Source of the DNA: Streptomyces goshikiensis
Lineage (GTDB): Bacteria > Actinomycetota > Actinomycetes > Streptomycetales > Streptomycetaceae
Length of the DNA: 64,000 nucleotides
Assembly (NCBI RefSeq): GCF_014650555.1
Contig: NZ_BMVE01000001.1
Coordinates: 620,001-684,000 of the forward strand
Reading direction: 5' to 3'
Shown here: one piece after another, positions 8,190 through 17,210 of the stretch
Numbering within the stretch: position 1 is the stretch's first letter
Layout: each line of letters starts with the position of its first letter
The notes under the pieces: generated by a model
What the model saw: the letters and a program-made list of their open reading frames with translations, nothing else
The model's database searches: none
What the model was told of the DNA's origin: nothing
Made by a program: the position numbers and the translations under genes

Positions 8190-8989
8190 GTTCCGGGGCG
8201 GCGCGGGAGGCGCGGGAGCGGTTCGCGGCGGAGGCGCGCTCGCAGCGTCCGGACCTGGCGGCGCTGTGCCTGCTGCTGGCGGCGGAGGCGGACCCGGACC
8301 TGGACGAACGGGCCATGGACTGGGCGCAGATCGAGCTGGACCGGCTGGCGGGGATGCTGCCGTACGGGCTGCGCGGCGCGAGGGCGTGGGCGTCGGCGGT
8401 GACCGAACTCCTCGGCGGGCGGCTGGGCTTCCACGGCACCCCGGCGGACTACGAACGGCTCTCGTCCTCGCTACTGCACGAGGTGCTGCGGCGGCGCCGG
8501 GGCCTGCCGATCCTGCTGTCCGTGGTGTGGACGGAGGTCGCGCGGCGGGCGGGGGCGCCGGTGTACGGGCTCGCCCTGCCGGGGCACTTCGTGGTGGGCT
8601 TCGGGGATCCGGAGGAGGGCGTGGTCGTGGACCCCTTCGCGGGCGGCGCGTCCCTGGGCGCCGGAACGGCCGAGCTGGCGCGGGCCCCGCGGGAGCCGGC
8701 GCGCACGCTGGACATCGTCCTGCGCATCCTGAACAACATCCGGGCGTGGGCCTCGGCCCGCCCCGAGCAGTCGGCGGTGGCCCTGTGGGCGCTGGACCTC
8801 TCGCTCCTGCTGCCCTCGCACCCGGCGTCGCTGCGGTACGAGCGGGCGCGGCTGCTGGTGGAACGCGCCGAGTTCACGGCGGGGGCGGCCGAGCTGGAGG
8901 CGTACGCGGAGGTCGTGGACGCCGTCGACCCCGGCGCCGCCGCCCGCATCCGCGCGGAAGCCGGCTCGGCCCGCGCCCTGCTGAACTGA
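8186..8989 (+). CDS. SirB1/transglutaminase-like and TPR-type protein
   Basis: A 267-residue cytoplasmic protein of the SirB1 family. The N-terminal half carries the inactive transglutaminase-like core (GLPILLSVVWTEVARR, PGHFVVGFGDPEEGVVVDPF), and the C-terminal quarter is a helical tetratricopeptide-like region (SHPASLRYERARLLVERAEF). Biochemical function is not established for the family. The GTG start at 8186 overlaps the preceding stop. Pairing with an acetyltransferase is suggestive of a shared role but nothing more. The following 147 bp to the response regulator are packed with CCCGG/CCGGG inverted repeats that could terminate both convergent transcripts. Confidence 0.82.
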   Translation: MSSGAAREARERFAAEARSQRPDLAALCLLLAAEADPDLDERAMDWAQIELDRLAGMLPYGLRGARAWASAVTELLGGRLGFHGTPADYERLSSSLLHEVLRRRRGLPILLSVVWTEVARRAGAPVYGLALPGHFVVGFGDPEEGVVVDPFAGGASLGAGTAELARAPREPARTLDIVLRILNNIRAWASARPEQSAVALWALDLSLLLPSHPASLRYERARLLVERAEFTAGAAELEAYAEVVDAVDPGAAARIRAEAGSARALLN

Positions 8990-9136
8990 CCCGTCCCGCC
9001 CCGGCGGCCCGATGGCCCGGCCTGCCACAGCCCGGACCCGGGACGGGCCGGACCCGGCGCGGCCCGGAGCCCGGGCACGGGGCGCAGGCCCGGAACGGCC
9101 CGGGACGCAGGCCCGGGGGGGGGCGGCGGGCGCGGG

Positions 9137-9754
9137 TTAGAGCCAGCCCTTCTCGCGGGCCACGCGCACCGCCTCGGCGCGGTTGCGCGACGCCAGTTTC
9201 TGGATCGCCGTCGAGAGGTAGTTCCGGACCGTCCCCGGGGACAGGTGCAGCCGCTCGGCCAGTTCGGCGTTGGTCGCGCCGAACTCCGCCGCCCGCAGGA
9301 CCTCCCGTTCGCGGTCCGTCAGCGGGTTCGCGCCCTCCGCCAGGGCGGCCGCCGCCAGCGTGGGGTCGATGACCCGCTCCCCCGCGAGGACCTTGCGCAC
9401 CGCGTCCGCGAGCTGCGCGGCCGGCGCGTCCTTGACCAGGAACGCCGAGGCGCCCGCCTCCATCGCGCCCCGCAGGTACCCCGGGCGGCCGAAGGTCGTC
9501 AGGATGACGATCTTGACGTGCGGGACGGCGGTCCGCAGCGACGCCGCCGCCTCGATGCCCGTCATGCCCGGCATCTCGATGTCCAGCAGCGCGACGTTCA
9601 CGTCGTGCGCCCGCGCCGCCGCCAGCACCTCGTCCCCGCGCGCGACCTGTGCCAACACCTCGATGTCCGGCTCCAGTCCGAGGAGGGCCGCGAGGGCTTC
9701 CCGGACCATGGACTGGTCCTCCGCGAGGAGGATCCGGATGGGGAGTTCGCTCAT
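9137..9754 (-). CDS. NarL/LuxR-family response regulator (DesR-like)
   Basis: A 205-residue response regulator. The receiver domain (5-120) has the acidic pair E12/D13, phospho-acceptor D58 in LLDIEMPG, T86/T87 and K108. The C-terminal LuxR-type helix-turn-helix covers about 143-203 (LTDREREVL, LSPGTVRNYLS). The start at 9754 overlaps the kinase stop as ATGA. As the last gene of a four-gene operon with an ABC exporter, it probably controls that operon in response to membrane or antibiotic stress; this is inferred from arrangement, not from a visible binding site. Confidence 0.93.
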   Translation of the reverse strand: MSELPIRILLAEDQSMVREALAALLGLEPDIEVLAQVARGDEVLAAARAHDVNVALLDIEMPGMTGIEAAASLRTAVPHVKIVILTTFGRPGYLRGAMEAGASAFLVKDAPAAQLADAVRKVLAGERVIDPTLAAAALAEGANPLTDREREVLRAAEFGATNAELAERLHLSPGTVRNYLSTAIQKLASRNRAEAVRVAREKGWL

Positions 9755-10971
9755 GATCCCGATCCTAGGGGGGCGCGGGCCAGCAGGCGGAAGCCCTTCT
9801 TTCCGGCCGGACCGGCCGACAGGGTGCCGCCCACCGCCTCCAGCCGCTCCGTCAGGCCCGTCAGGCCGTTCCCCGGCACCGGCGGCGCTCCGCCGCCCCC
9901 GCCGTCGTCCGCGACCGACAGCTCCACCACCTTCCCCGCGAGGGTCTGGAGGAGCTCCACCCGGACCGTGCAGCGCTGCGCACCGCTGTGCCGGACCACG
10001 TTCGTCACCGCCTCCCGCAGCGCCCACGCCAGCGCCGACTCCACCTCCTCGGGCAGGCCCTCCACCGGCTCCGCCGGGAGGTCCGCCAGCACGCCCGCCG
10101 CCGTCAGCGCGGTCCGCGCGCCCGCCAGTTCGCCGGGCAGGGTGGGCCGCCGGTAGCCGCTCACGGCCTCCCGTACGTCCACCAGCGCCTGCCGGCTGAC
10201 CCGCTCGATGTCCGCGACCTGCTGGGCCGCCGCGTCGGGCTGCCCGGGCAGCATCCGCCCCGCCAGCTCGCTCTTGAGCGTGATCAGCGACAGCGAGTGG
10301 CCGAGGAGGTCGTGCAGGTCCCGGGCCATCCGCAGCCGCTCCTCGTTGGCCGCGAGCTGCGCCACCGTGGCCCGCGCCTCGCGCAGTTCCATGGTCGTGC
10401 GGATCATCGCGCGGATGCCGACCATCGCGAACCCGCCCATCAGCGCCGGGATCAGCAGCCCGGCGAGGTACTCGTCGCCGTCGGGCACCGCGAAGGCCGT
10501 CAGCGCCAGCAGGGCGGTGACGCCGGGGACCGTGAAGCGGGAGATCTCCCCCGGCAGCGCGGCGCCGGAGGAGACCGACACGAACACGAACAGGACGAGC
10601 CATTCGCGGCCCAGCGACAGCGACAGCACCGTGGCCGTCAGCGAGAGCGCCGCCACCGAGACCAGCACGCGCCGCACCTCGGTCTGCCGGGCGGTGCGGA
10701 AGACCAGGAGCAGGTACGAGGCGACGAAGGCCGCGAGGCCCAGGCCGCCGAGCAGCCGGGCCCCGAGGCTGTGTCCGCCGCTGACGAGGTCGGTGACGGG
10801 GGCGCTGAGGTAGAACAGCCAGAGGCCGACCCACAGCGCCTTCACGGCCTTCTGCCGGCGGGTCTCGGGGCGGAGCCCGATCCGGGGCCCGCCCTTCGGC
10901 CCCGCCCGCCCCGTCCCGCCGGTCTCGGTCACCGGCCCCGTCACGCCGCTCGGTCTCGTCACTCTCGTCAC
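9751..10971 (-). CDS. DesK-type sensor histidine kinase
   Basis: A 406-residue kinase with about five to six membrane segments (residues 45-195, for example ALWVGLWLFYLSAPVTDLV and LVLFVFVSVSSGAALPG) and almost no extracytoplasmic loops, which suggests that it senses the membrane itself. The HisKA_3 phospho-acceptor lies in RMARDLHDLLGHSLS, followed by the ATPase domain with REAVTNVVRHS (N box) and DDGGGGG (G box). The start is a GTG at 10971 overlapping the permease stop (GTGA). The upstream reading frame is open far beyond this, but only in a shadow of the permease gene. Confidence 0.9.
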   Translation of the reverse strand: MTRVTRPSGVTGPVTETGGTGRAGPKGGPRIGLRPETRRQKAVKALWVGLWLFYLSAPVTDLVSGGHSLGARLLGGLGLAAFVASYLLLVFRTARQTEVRRVLVSVAALSLTATVLSLSLGREWLVLFVFVSVSSGAALPGEISRFTVPGVTALLALTAFAVPDGDEYLAGLLIPALMGGFAMVGIRAMIRTTMELREARATVAQLAANEERLRMARDLHDLLGHSLSLITLKSELAGRMLPGQPDAAAQQVADIERVSRQALVDVREAVSGYRRPTLPGELAGARTALTAAGVLADLPAEPVEGLPEEVESALAWALREAVTNVVRHSGAQRCTVRVELLQTLAGKVVELSVADDGGGGGAPPVPGNGLTGLTERLEAVGGTLSAGPAGKKGFRLLARAPLGSGS

Positions 10972-11723
10972 GCCTTCAGGGAGTCCTTGCGGTACAGCCA
11001 GGCGGCGGCACCAGTGAACAGTACGAAGTAGACGGCGAGGATCGCCACGTCCTTGGCGTGCGGCGCGCCTCCCAGCTCGATGGCCTGGCCGAGACCGGCG
11101 TAGGCGTGGGTCGGCAGCCACTCGCAGACGGACTGCAGCCACTGCGGGAACGCGGCGGTGGGCATCCACAGGCCGCCGAGGATCGACAGGGCGAAGTAGA
11201 ACAGCATCGTGATGGGGCGGACGTTGTCCCCGCTGGCCAGGTAGCCGATCGCCACGCCGAGGGCGGCGAAGACCAGGCTGCCTGCCCAGATCGCGCCGGT
11301 CAGGGCGAACCACTGCCAGAGGTCGAACCGTACGCCCTTCACCACGGCGGCGACCGCGAACACGACCAGGATCGCGGGCAGCGAGAGCACGCCGGCGCTG
11401 GCGGTCTTGGCGAGGACGTAGCCGCGCCCGGGCAGCGCGGTCAGCCGCAGCTGGCGCACCCAGCCCGACTCGCGCTCCTTGGCGATCCGCTCGCTGTTGC
11501 CCACCAGGACGGCCGTCAGGGCGCCGAAGGAGGCCATGGCGACCATGTAGAAGGCGGGCATGGTCAGTTCGGTGCCCATGACCTTCGTGGAGCCGCTCAG
11601 GGTGCCGCCGAGCATCAGGAAGAGGGCGGCCGGATAGAGGACGGTGAAGAACAGGTACTTCTTGTTCCGCAGGGCGCGGGTGACTTCGAGCTTGATGAGC
11701 TTCGTCGATCCGGTGTTCAGCAT
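10968..11723 (-). CDS. ABC-2 type exporter permease (DrrB-like)
   Basis: A 251-residue integral membrane protein with six predicted helices, including KYLFFTVLYPAALFLMLGG, FALTGAIWAGSLVFAALG and a C-terminal AILAVYFVLFTGAAAWLY. The pattern and the motif ILGGLWMPTAAFP are those of ABC-2 drug or lipid exporters. The ATG at 11723 overlaps the ATPase gene's end by seven bases. It forms the membrane half of an exporter with the ATPase encoded just upstream. Confidence 0.9.
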   Translation of the reverse strand: MLNTGSTKLIKLEVTRALRNKKYLFFTVLYPAALFLMLGGTLSGSTKVMGTELTMPAFYMVAMASFGALTAVLVGNSERIAKERESGWVRQLRLTALPGRGYVLAKTASAGVLSLPAILVVFAVAAVVKGVRFDLWQWFALTGAIWAGSLVFAALGVAIGYLASGDNVRPITMLFYFALSILGGLWMPTAAFPQWLQSVCEWLPTHAYAGLGQAIELGGAPHAKDVAILAVYFVLFTGAAAWLYRKDSLKA

Positions 11724-12673
11724 GACGCGTCGGCCTCCTCGGCCTCGGTGAGGGCGATGAAGGCCTGCTCCAGGCCCAGGCCCGCGACCTCCAGGTTGCG
11801 GGGGTAGAGCCCGAGGGCGTAGACGGCGTGGACGGTGGCGTCGGCGTCGCTCGACTGGAGCTTGACGGTGTCGCCGTGGCGCTCGTAGCCGGTCAGGTGC
11901 GGGAGTCCGCGCAGCGCCGTCTCGTCCGCGCAGGAGCCGTCGAGGTCGAAGGCGATCCGGCGGGCGCCGGCCTTGGCCTTGATCTCGGCGGCGGTGCCGT
12001 CGGCGAGGACCCGGCCCCGGTTCAGGACGATCACCCGGTCGGCGATCGCGTCCGCCTCCTCCAGGTAGTGGGTGGCGAACAGGACCGTGCGGCCCGCGGC
12101 GGCCTGCTCGCGCATGGTGGCCCAGAAGGCCTGGCGGGAGGTGACGTCCATGCCGGTGGTGGGCTCGTCGAGGACGATCAGGTCGTTGTGCCCGGCCGTG
12201 GCGAGGGCGAAGCGGACGCGCTGCTCCTGGCCGCCGGAGAGCTTGTTGACCATCCGGCCCGCGATCTCCGCGACTCCGGCGCGGCTGAGCACCTCGTCCA
12301 CCGGGTACGGGCGCGGGTGCAGGGCGCAGGCGAGCGTGACCAGCTCGCGCACGCTGACGTCCTCCATCAGGCCGCCCGTCTGGAGCATCGCGCCGACCCG
12401 GCCGGCGGCGATGGCCTCGCGCGGGGTGGTGCCGAAGAGCCGGACGGAGCCGGAGTCGGCGGGGCGCAGGCCGAGCAGCAGGTCGAGGGTGGAGGACTTG
12501 CCGGCTCCGTTGGGGCCGAGGAGGGCGACGGTCTCGCCCGGGTGGAGCGCGAAGGAGAGGCCGTCGACCGCCCGGACGGCGCCGTAGCTCTTGGTCACGT
12601 TCTCGAAGCTCACCACGGCGCCGGGGTGGCCGGTGTCCGGGGCGGCGGCTGTGTGCGTCGCGGTCGTCGTCAT
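11717..12673 (-). CDS. ABC exporter ATP-binding protein (DrrA-like)
   Basis: A 318-residue ATPase, first gene of the operon. Walker A is LLGPNGAGKSS (51-61), the signature is KLSGGQEQR, and Walker B is LIVLDEPTTGMD followed by the H-loop FATHYLEEAD. The C-terminal 90 residues are the DrrA/NodI-type accessory domain. It powers the permease encoded at 10968. Exporters of this class adjacent to a DesKR-type two-component system usually respond to membrane-active compounds; the substrate cannot be told from sequence. The first 18 residues are variable and the start is the ATG at 12673. Confidence 0.92.
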   Translation of the reverse strand: MTTTATHTAAAPDTGHPGAVVSFENVTKSYGAVRAVDGLSFALHPGETVALLGPNGAGKSSTLDLLLGLRPADSGSVRLFGTTPREAIAAGRVGAMLQTGGLMEDVSVRELVTLACALHPRPYPVDEVLSRAGVAEIAGRMVNKLSGGQEQRVRFALATAGHNDLIVLDEPTTGMDVTSRQAFWATMREQAAAGRTVLFATHYLEEADAIADRVIVLNRGRVLADGTAAEIKAKAGARRIAFDLDGSCADETALRGLPHLTGYERHGDTVKLQSSDADATVHAVYALGLYPRNLEVAGLGLEQAFIALTEAEEADASC

Positions 12674-12801
12674 GCGTCGAGGATCGCCCGTACGGGGGTG
12701 CGCGCGGCAGTGTCGCCGGTCGTGGGCTGCGGATGACAGATGTCATGGCCGCGGAGTGACGGGGGACGACGCGGGACGACGTGCGACGACGCGGTACGAC
12801 G

Positions 12802-12832
12802 GAGCCCCCGCCCGGGGTCCGGGTGGGGGCTC
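12802..12832 (-). terminator. Hairpin terminator after VanW-like gene
   Basis: A 14-bp stem with one G-T pair (12802-12815 with 12819-12832) and a 3-base loop lies 42 bp beyond the stop of the VanW-like gene. Confidence 0.65.
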
Positions 12833-12873
12833 GGCCATGCGGCGCCCGCGCGGGGCGCGCGGGGTGGTGCGGG

Positions 12874-15093
12874 TCAGTTCGGGTTGGTGTCGATCGTGAC
12901 GGTCCGCTCGGCGACGGTCCTGCCGCGCAGGGCCTTGCCGAGGGCGCCCGCGACGTCCTGCGGGGTGACGGCGGTCTTCTCGCCGGTGCCGCGCATGATC
13001 ATGACCCCGTCGAAGGTGTTCCCGTAGAGCTGCTTGAGCGCTTCGAGGTCGTACTTCTCGACGAGGTGGCCGTCGACGACCTGCATGCTGAGGATCTTCG
13101 GGAGGGACACCTTCGGGCCGAAGGGGATGGACTTGCCGCCCGCCGTGACGACCGCGTTCTGCGACATCGCCGGGGCGGCGAAGTCCTTCATGGCCCGGTC
13201 GAGTTCCTCCTGGCCGACGACGGGCTCCTTGGTGGCGACCGGGAGTTCGGCCACGGGCGCCTTGCCGGAGGCCACCATGGCCTGGAAGGCCTTGAAGACC
13301 AGTTCCGCGGAGGCGTCCACGTCGATGCTGGTGCCGGCCTTGCCGGGGACGGCGACGGCCTTGCCCGGCTCGAACTTGATGGTGCCCTCGGTCGCGGTGC
13401 CGGAGGTCGAGGCGAGTTCCTGGAGGGCGACCTGGAGCTTCTCGTCGTCCTTCGGCAGCACGGGTTCGGCCTTGCGCTCGTTGCCGAGGAGCGAGCCGAT
13501 GACCGTGACGGGGTTGTAGTCGCTGCCCGCCGCGTTGCGGACGGTGGTCTGGGCGTCCAGGGTGAGCCCGGCCTTGTCCGGCTTCAGCTCGACCTGCTTG
13601 CCGCCGACGCTCAGCTGGAGCGGGGCCTCGGCGCGGTTGCCGAAGGCCCGCTGGAGCTTGGCGACGGCCTCGTCGCGGCTGCCGCTGATGTCCACGCCGA
13701 GGACGGTGGTGCCCTTGGGCACGTCGGAGTGGTTCAGGAGCAGGCCCGCGCCGTAGGCCACGCCGATCAGGCCGAGGACGGCGCCGCCGAGCAGGGCGAC
13801 CTTGGAGCGGCCCTTCTTGGCGGGCTTGGCGGGCTGGGCCGCGGCCTTGGCACCCTTCGCGGGCTGCGCCGCGTCCCGGGGCGGGGCGACGGGTTCCGGG
13901 CCGCGCGGCGGGACCGGCAGCGGGCCGGGGCCGCCCGGTACGGCGCCTGTCGCCGGGGCGTTCAGGTCCGGGCCGGGCCAGACGGGCTCGTCGGCGCCCA
14001 CGGGCGCGGTCCCGAGGGCGGGGCCGCCGGTGGGGCCGGCGGGCTCGGTGTAGGCGGGGAAGGCCTCGGTGGTGGGCCCGCCGTCGTACGCCGGGAAGTC
14101 CTGGGTGCCGGGGCCGCCGGGGCCGCCGACGCCCGGGCCGCCGGGTGTGGGCGCGGCCGGATAGCCGGCCCCGGGGCGGGGCCCGCCGGGGGCGGTGGGT
14201 GCGGTGGGCGCCTGGGCGTAGCCCGCGCCGGGGGCGCCGGGCCGCGGGCCCGCGCCGGCCGGGGGAAAACCGTTCCCGCCGGGCTGGCGGCCGTAGCCGC
14301 CGTCGGGGCGTCCGTCGAATCCGGGACCCGCGGGCGCGCCGGGCCCGGCCGTACGGGCATCGGGGCCGGGCGCGCCCGGGCCCTGGCCCGCCGGGGCGGG
14401 CGCGGAGGGGTAGCCCGCCGGGCGGCCGCCCGCGGCGGGAGCGCCCGGGCTGCCGGGGCCGCCGGGGTTGCCGGGGCCACCGGGGTTGCCGGGCCGCTGT
14501 CCCGCCGGGTTCGGGTAGCCGGCGCTCGCGCCGGGCTGCCGGGTCGGCAGGGCCGCGGGCGGGGCGGGGGCCGCCTTGCGCGGGGCGAACCAGTTGCTGG
14601 CGGGCTCGGCGGGCTCGGCCGGAGCCGGCGCGGGGGCCTGCCCCTGCGCGGGAGCCGGCGGCCGTCCCCCGGCGGGCGCGGAGGAAGACGGCGGCAGCGC
14701 GGCGCGCACCGGCCCGTCGCCGGGCTCGGGCGCCGCCTCGACCCGGGTCGGCCGGGGCCGCCCGTTCGGCTTCGGCTCGCGCGGGGGCGCCGGGGCGGCC
14801 TCGGCGCCGGCCTCGGCGTCGGCGGCGGCGACCGGCTTGCGCACCACGACCGGTGGGATCGGCCGCGAACCCGGGATGTTGATCCGGATCCGGGTCGTCA
14901 GGGTGGTCTCGGTCTTCGGCCCGTCGGTGTCGGGCGTGGACGGCTTCGACGTCACAGGGTTCTCCTCCGGGGTGGTCGCCGCAGCGTCCGTGGACGGATA
15001 CTGGCCGGTTCCATACGGCGGCGTACCCGAGGGGTAAGCGGCTCCACCGCGCCCTTGGGGCCCGGAGGACGAACTGTCAGTTTCACGACTCAA
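12874..15093 (-). CDS. VanW-like/peptidoglycan-binding membrane protein with long disordered N-terminus
   Basis: A 739-residue protein. Residues 1 to about 425 are low-complexity, rich in Pro, Gly and Ala with many short GGPG-type units, and should be cytoplasmic and disordered. One membrane helix follows (about 431-453, KVALLGGAVLGLIGVAYGAG). The external 285 residues hold two copies of the peptidoglycan-binding-like beta domain that precedes VanW domains (GTTVLGVDISGSRDEAVAKL; FEPGKAVAVPGKAGTSIDV). The VanW catalytic-type domain itself is absent. The start is a TTG with GGGAG six bases upstream. Likely a cell-wall-associated protein; function unknown. The long proline-rich tail could tether cytoplasmic partners. 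Confidence 0.8.
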   Translation of the reverse strand: MSRETDSSSSGPQGRGGAAYPSGTPPYGTGQYPSTDAAATTPEENPVTSKPSTPDTDGPKTETTLTTRIRINIPGSRPIPPVVVRKPVAAADAEAGAEAAPAPPREPKPNGRPRPTRVEAAPEPGDGPVRAALPPSSSAPAGGRPPAPAQGQAPAPAPAEPAEPASNWFAPRKAAPAPPAALPTRQPGASAGYPNPAGQRPGNPGGPGNPGGPGSPGAPAAGGRPAGYPSAPAPAGQGPGAPGPDARTAGPGAPAGPGFDGRPDGGYGRQPGGNGFPPAGAGPRPGAPGAGYAQAPTAPTAPGGPRPGAGYPAAPTPGGPGVGGPGGPGTQDFPAYDGGPTTEAFPAYTEPAGPTGGPALGTAPVGADEPVWPGPDLNAPATGAVPGGPGPLPVPPRGPEPVAPPRDAAQPAKGAKAAAQPAKPAKKGRSKVALLGGAVLGLIGVAYGAGLLLNHSDVPKGTTVLGVDISGSRDEAVAKLQRAFGNRAEAPLQLSVGGKQVELKPDKAGLTLDAQTTVRNAAGSDYNPVTVIGSLLGNERKAEPVLPKDDEKLQVALQELASTSGTATEGTIKFEPGKAVAVPGKAGTSIDVDASAELVFKAFQAMVASGKAPVAELPVATKEPVVGQEELDRAMKDFAAPAMSQNAVVTAGGKSIPFGPKVSLPKILSMQVVDGHLVEKYDLEALKQLYGNTFDGVMIMRGTGEKTAVTPQDVAGALGKALRGRTVAERTVTIDTNPN

Positions 15094-15320
15094 GGCAGGT
15101 TCTCCCGGTTGGCTCCGCCGCCCGTCATACCGTGCGCGGGCAGCTCGGCGGCCCGTCCACCATACTGGCCGTCGCCCGCGCGCAATTGACGCCAGGGAAT
15201 CAGGGATTCCTCTTGACCCCCCGCAAGCCCCCCGCGCACGCCCGTGACAGCGGCGTCCGAGCCGCGCCGACCCGTCGTCAACCAGCCGATACCCGTCCGG
15301 GAACGGAGACCGACGACTTG

Positions 15321-15719
15321 TCAGCCCCGCGGCCGCGGAGCAGGAACGGGCCGGTCGTACGGGCCGCGCACCGTGGCACAGATCACAGCCAGCACCGTCC
15401 CGCCCAAAAGGTATGCGTACAGGCTGATTCCGGACGAAGTGAGCAGGAAGTCCCCTTCCGAGCGCGGGGCGCTGAGCAGGACGTAGGACAGGAACCAGCC
15501 CGCCGCCGCCGCGCCCACCCCGATGCCGCCGCCGAGGGCGATCCGGCCCACGAGGAAGAGCCCGAGGAGGGCCGCCAGGGCCAGCAGCAGCCCGCCCGGG
15601 AACCAGAGGTCCAGCGCGAGCCAGCCGGCCGCGCCGACCACGGCCCCGGCGACCAACAGGCCGAGGCAGGCCGCGATCCGGGCCGGTGTCAGCCCGCCGC
15701 CGGCCACCGGGCCCGTCAC
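15321..15719 (-). CDS. DUF6113 membrane protein
   Basis: A 132-residue integral membrane protein with four hydrophobic helices (for example [18 protein letters not shown] and [18 protein letters not shown]) and a short polar C-terminus rich in Pro and Arg. It matches DUF6113, which is regularly encoded directly after mshB in actinomycetes. The ATG overlaps the mshB stop as ATGA, so it is translationally coupled. Function unknown; conservation with mshB suggests a link to mycothiol or to the envelope. A 227-bp gap separates it from the VanW-like gene. Confidence 0.83.
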   Translation of the reverse strand: MTGPVAGGGLTPARIAACLGLLVAGAVVGAAGWLALDLWFPGGLLLALAALLGLFLVGRIALGGGIGVGAAAAGWFLSYVLLSAPRSEGDFLLTSSGISLYAYLLGGTVLAVICATVRGPYDRPVPAPRPRG

Positions 15720-16612
15720 GCCGTCACCCCGGCGAACAGGTCGCGCTCGCGCTCGCCGGCCGGAGCGCCCGGCTCGCCCGCCACCAACTCGTAGTACTCG
15801 CGCGCGAACAGCGGCTGGGCCAGGTTGTTCGACAGGGCGAAGAAGGGCCGGTCCACGACGATCTGCGTGGCGTGCGCCCGCATCGCGGCCGCCTTCGCCG
15901 CCACCGACGCCTCGTCACCCTCGATCTCGGTGGTGACCCGCCGGTCGGCGATCACCCCCGGCACGTCCTCGGGCGCGGCCGGCTGCGGGAAGGCCGCCAT
16001 GCCGCCGGCGGCCCGCAGCGCGGCGAAGCCCTCCTCGACCACCGAGCGCGGCACCCGGTTCCAGTAGACCTTCGAGATCCGGTGCGGCTCGCCGAGGTCG
16101 CGCCGGTACGACGCCTCCTCGGCCAGCTCGGCGGCGCGGACGGCGACGCGGTGGGCCTGGATGTGGTCGGGGTGCCCGTACCCGCCGTCCGGGTCGTAGG
16201 TGACGAGCACCTGCGGGCGCAGCTCCCGGATCACCTCCACGAGGTACGCGGCGGCCTCGTCCACGTCGGCGGACCAGAAGGCCCCGGGGCGGCGGTTCTG
16301 CTCGGTGCCCATCATCCCGGAGTCGCGGAAGCGGCCGGGGCCGCCGAGGAACCGGTGGTCGGTGACGCCGAGTTCGGCCATGGCGGCGGCGAGCTCGCCG
16401 ACCCGGTGGGCACCGAGGGCGTCCTCGCGGTCGGCCGTCAGGTGGGCGAGCGCGGCCGGGATGACCTCACCCTCCTCGCCGAGGGTGCAGGTCACCAGCG
16501 CGACGTGGGCGCCCTCGGCGGCGTACTTGGCCATGGTGACGCCGTTGTTGATCGACTCGTCGTCCGGGTGCGCGTGCACGAGGAGCAGACGACGGGCGGG
16601 AAGACCGTTCAT
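15716..16612 (-). CDS. mshB: GlcNAc-inositol deacetylase of mycothiol synthesis
   Basis: A 298-residue zinc deacetylase that removes acetate from N-acetylglucosaminyl-inositol, the second step to mycothiol, the main low-molecular-weight thiol of actinomycetes. The metal site AHPDDE gives H15, catalytic D17 and ligand D18; the second zinc His lies in [10 protein letters not shown] (about 142-151). MshB-specific segments [12 protein letters not shown] and [11 protein letters not shown] separate it from the related Mca amidase. It is coupled to a DUF6113 gene. The DinB-type gene at 17211, six hundred bases away on the other strand, belongs to a mycothiol-dependent family. Confidence 0.93.
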   Translation of the reverse strand: MNGLPARRLLLVHAHPDDESINNGVTMAKYAAEGAHVALVTCTLGEEGEVIPAALAHLTADREDALGAHRVGELAAAMAELGVTDHRFLGGPGRFRDSGMMGTEQNRRPGAFWSADVDEAAAYLVEVIRELRPQVLVTYDPDGGYGHPDHIQAHRVAVRAAELAEEASYRRDLGEPHRISKVYWNRVPRSVVEEGFAALRAAGGMAAFPQPAAPEDVPGVIADRRVTTEIEGDEASVAAKAAAMRAHATQIVVDRPFFALSNNLAQPLFAREYYELVAGEPGAPAGERERDLFAGVTA

Positions 16613-16682
16613 GGGGTCAGCGTAGAGGGTGTCCCCCCGGCGCCGCCGGACCGGCCGCGGGCCGGCCCGACCGGGCGACCGC

Positions 16683-16877
16683 CTAGAACTTGAGGCCGCT
16701 GATCATGCCGGCCACGTTCGTGGTCAGCTGACTGAGGGTGGGGGCGATCGAAGAGCTCGCCAGATAGAAGCCGAGCAGCACGCAGACGCACGCGTGCCCG
16801 GCCTTCAGCCCCGACCTGCGCACCAGCAGGAAGACGATGATCGCCAGCAGCACCACGGCAGAGATCGATAGTGCCAC
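16683..16877 (-). CDS. Small two-helix membrane protein
   Basis: A 64-residue protein with two hydrophobic stretches (about 5-19 [15 protein letters not shown] and 28-45 [17 protein letters not shown]) joined by a basic turn RRSGLK. GGAGGTGAAA lies just upstream of the ATG, so the gene is well supported despite its size. Similar small proteins are widespread in Streptomyces. It sits upstream of mshB on the same strand with a 70-bp gap and may be co-transcribed. Function unknown. Confidence 0.72.
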   Translation of the reverse strand: MALSISAVVLLAIIVFLLVRRSGLKAGHACVCVLLGFYLASSSIAPTLSQLTTNVAGMISGLKF

Positions 16878-17210
16878 GGCGTTTCACCTCCACGTCGAGC
16901 GGACATCGGTACGCGTACTCGTGCTCGGCGGACTCATACCCACCGTGCGCTACCGATCATAACTTTCCGTACCAGCGCATCGATCGAAATCCGGCAGCAC
17001 GAGGGGCGCATGCCGCGCATGTTCAGGAGCACGGAAAGGCCGGCCGGGGGGCTCGTTCACCTCCCGGCCGGCTGTCGGCACCCGCACGGCCGCACGTCAG
17101 CCAGGCTGCACGGGCCAGATCTCGGGACAGAAACGGTCAAGTTGCCACCGTGTAAACCGAGTTACGGTGGTGACGGCAGGGTTCACAGCGGTTTTCGGGG
17201 GTGGCGAGAA
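16878..17210. other. Divergent intergenic region
   Basis: 333 bp between the small membrane protein (minus) and the DinB-type gene (plus). It is less GC-rich near 16945-17000 (ATCATAACTTTCCGTACC), where minus-strand promoter elements are likely. The only structured element I see is the dyad listed at 17145-17170. No convincing small gene. Confidence 0.5.
17145..17170. promoter_or_regulatory. Inverted repeat upstream of DinB-type gene
   Basis: CCACCGT (17145-17151) and ACGGTGG (17164-17170) form a 7-bp dyad with a 12-base spacer GTAAACCGAGTT. TTGCCA at 17142 and TACGGT at 17163 could be promoter boxes but are only 15 bp apart. It could be an operator or a hairpin in the 5' leader of the gene at 17211. 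Confidence 0.4.

Noticed and set aside
8990..9136. CCCGG-rich repeats as a possible small RNA or repeat element
   Set aside because: Best explained as overlapping hairpins ending two convergent transcripts; no regular unit.
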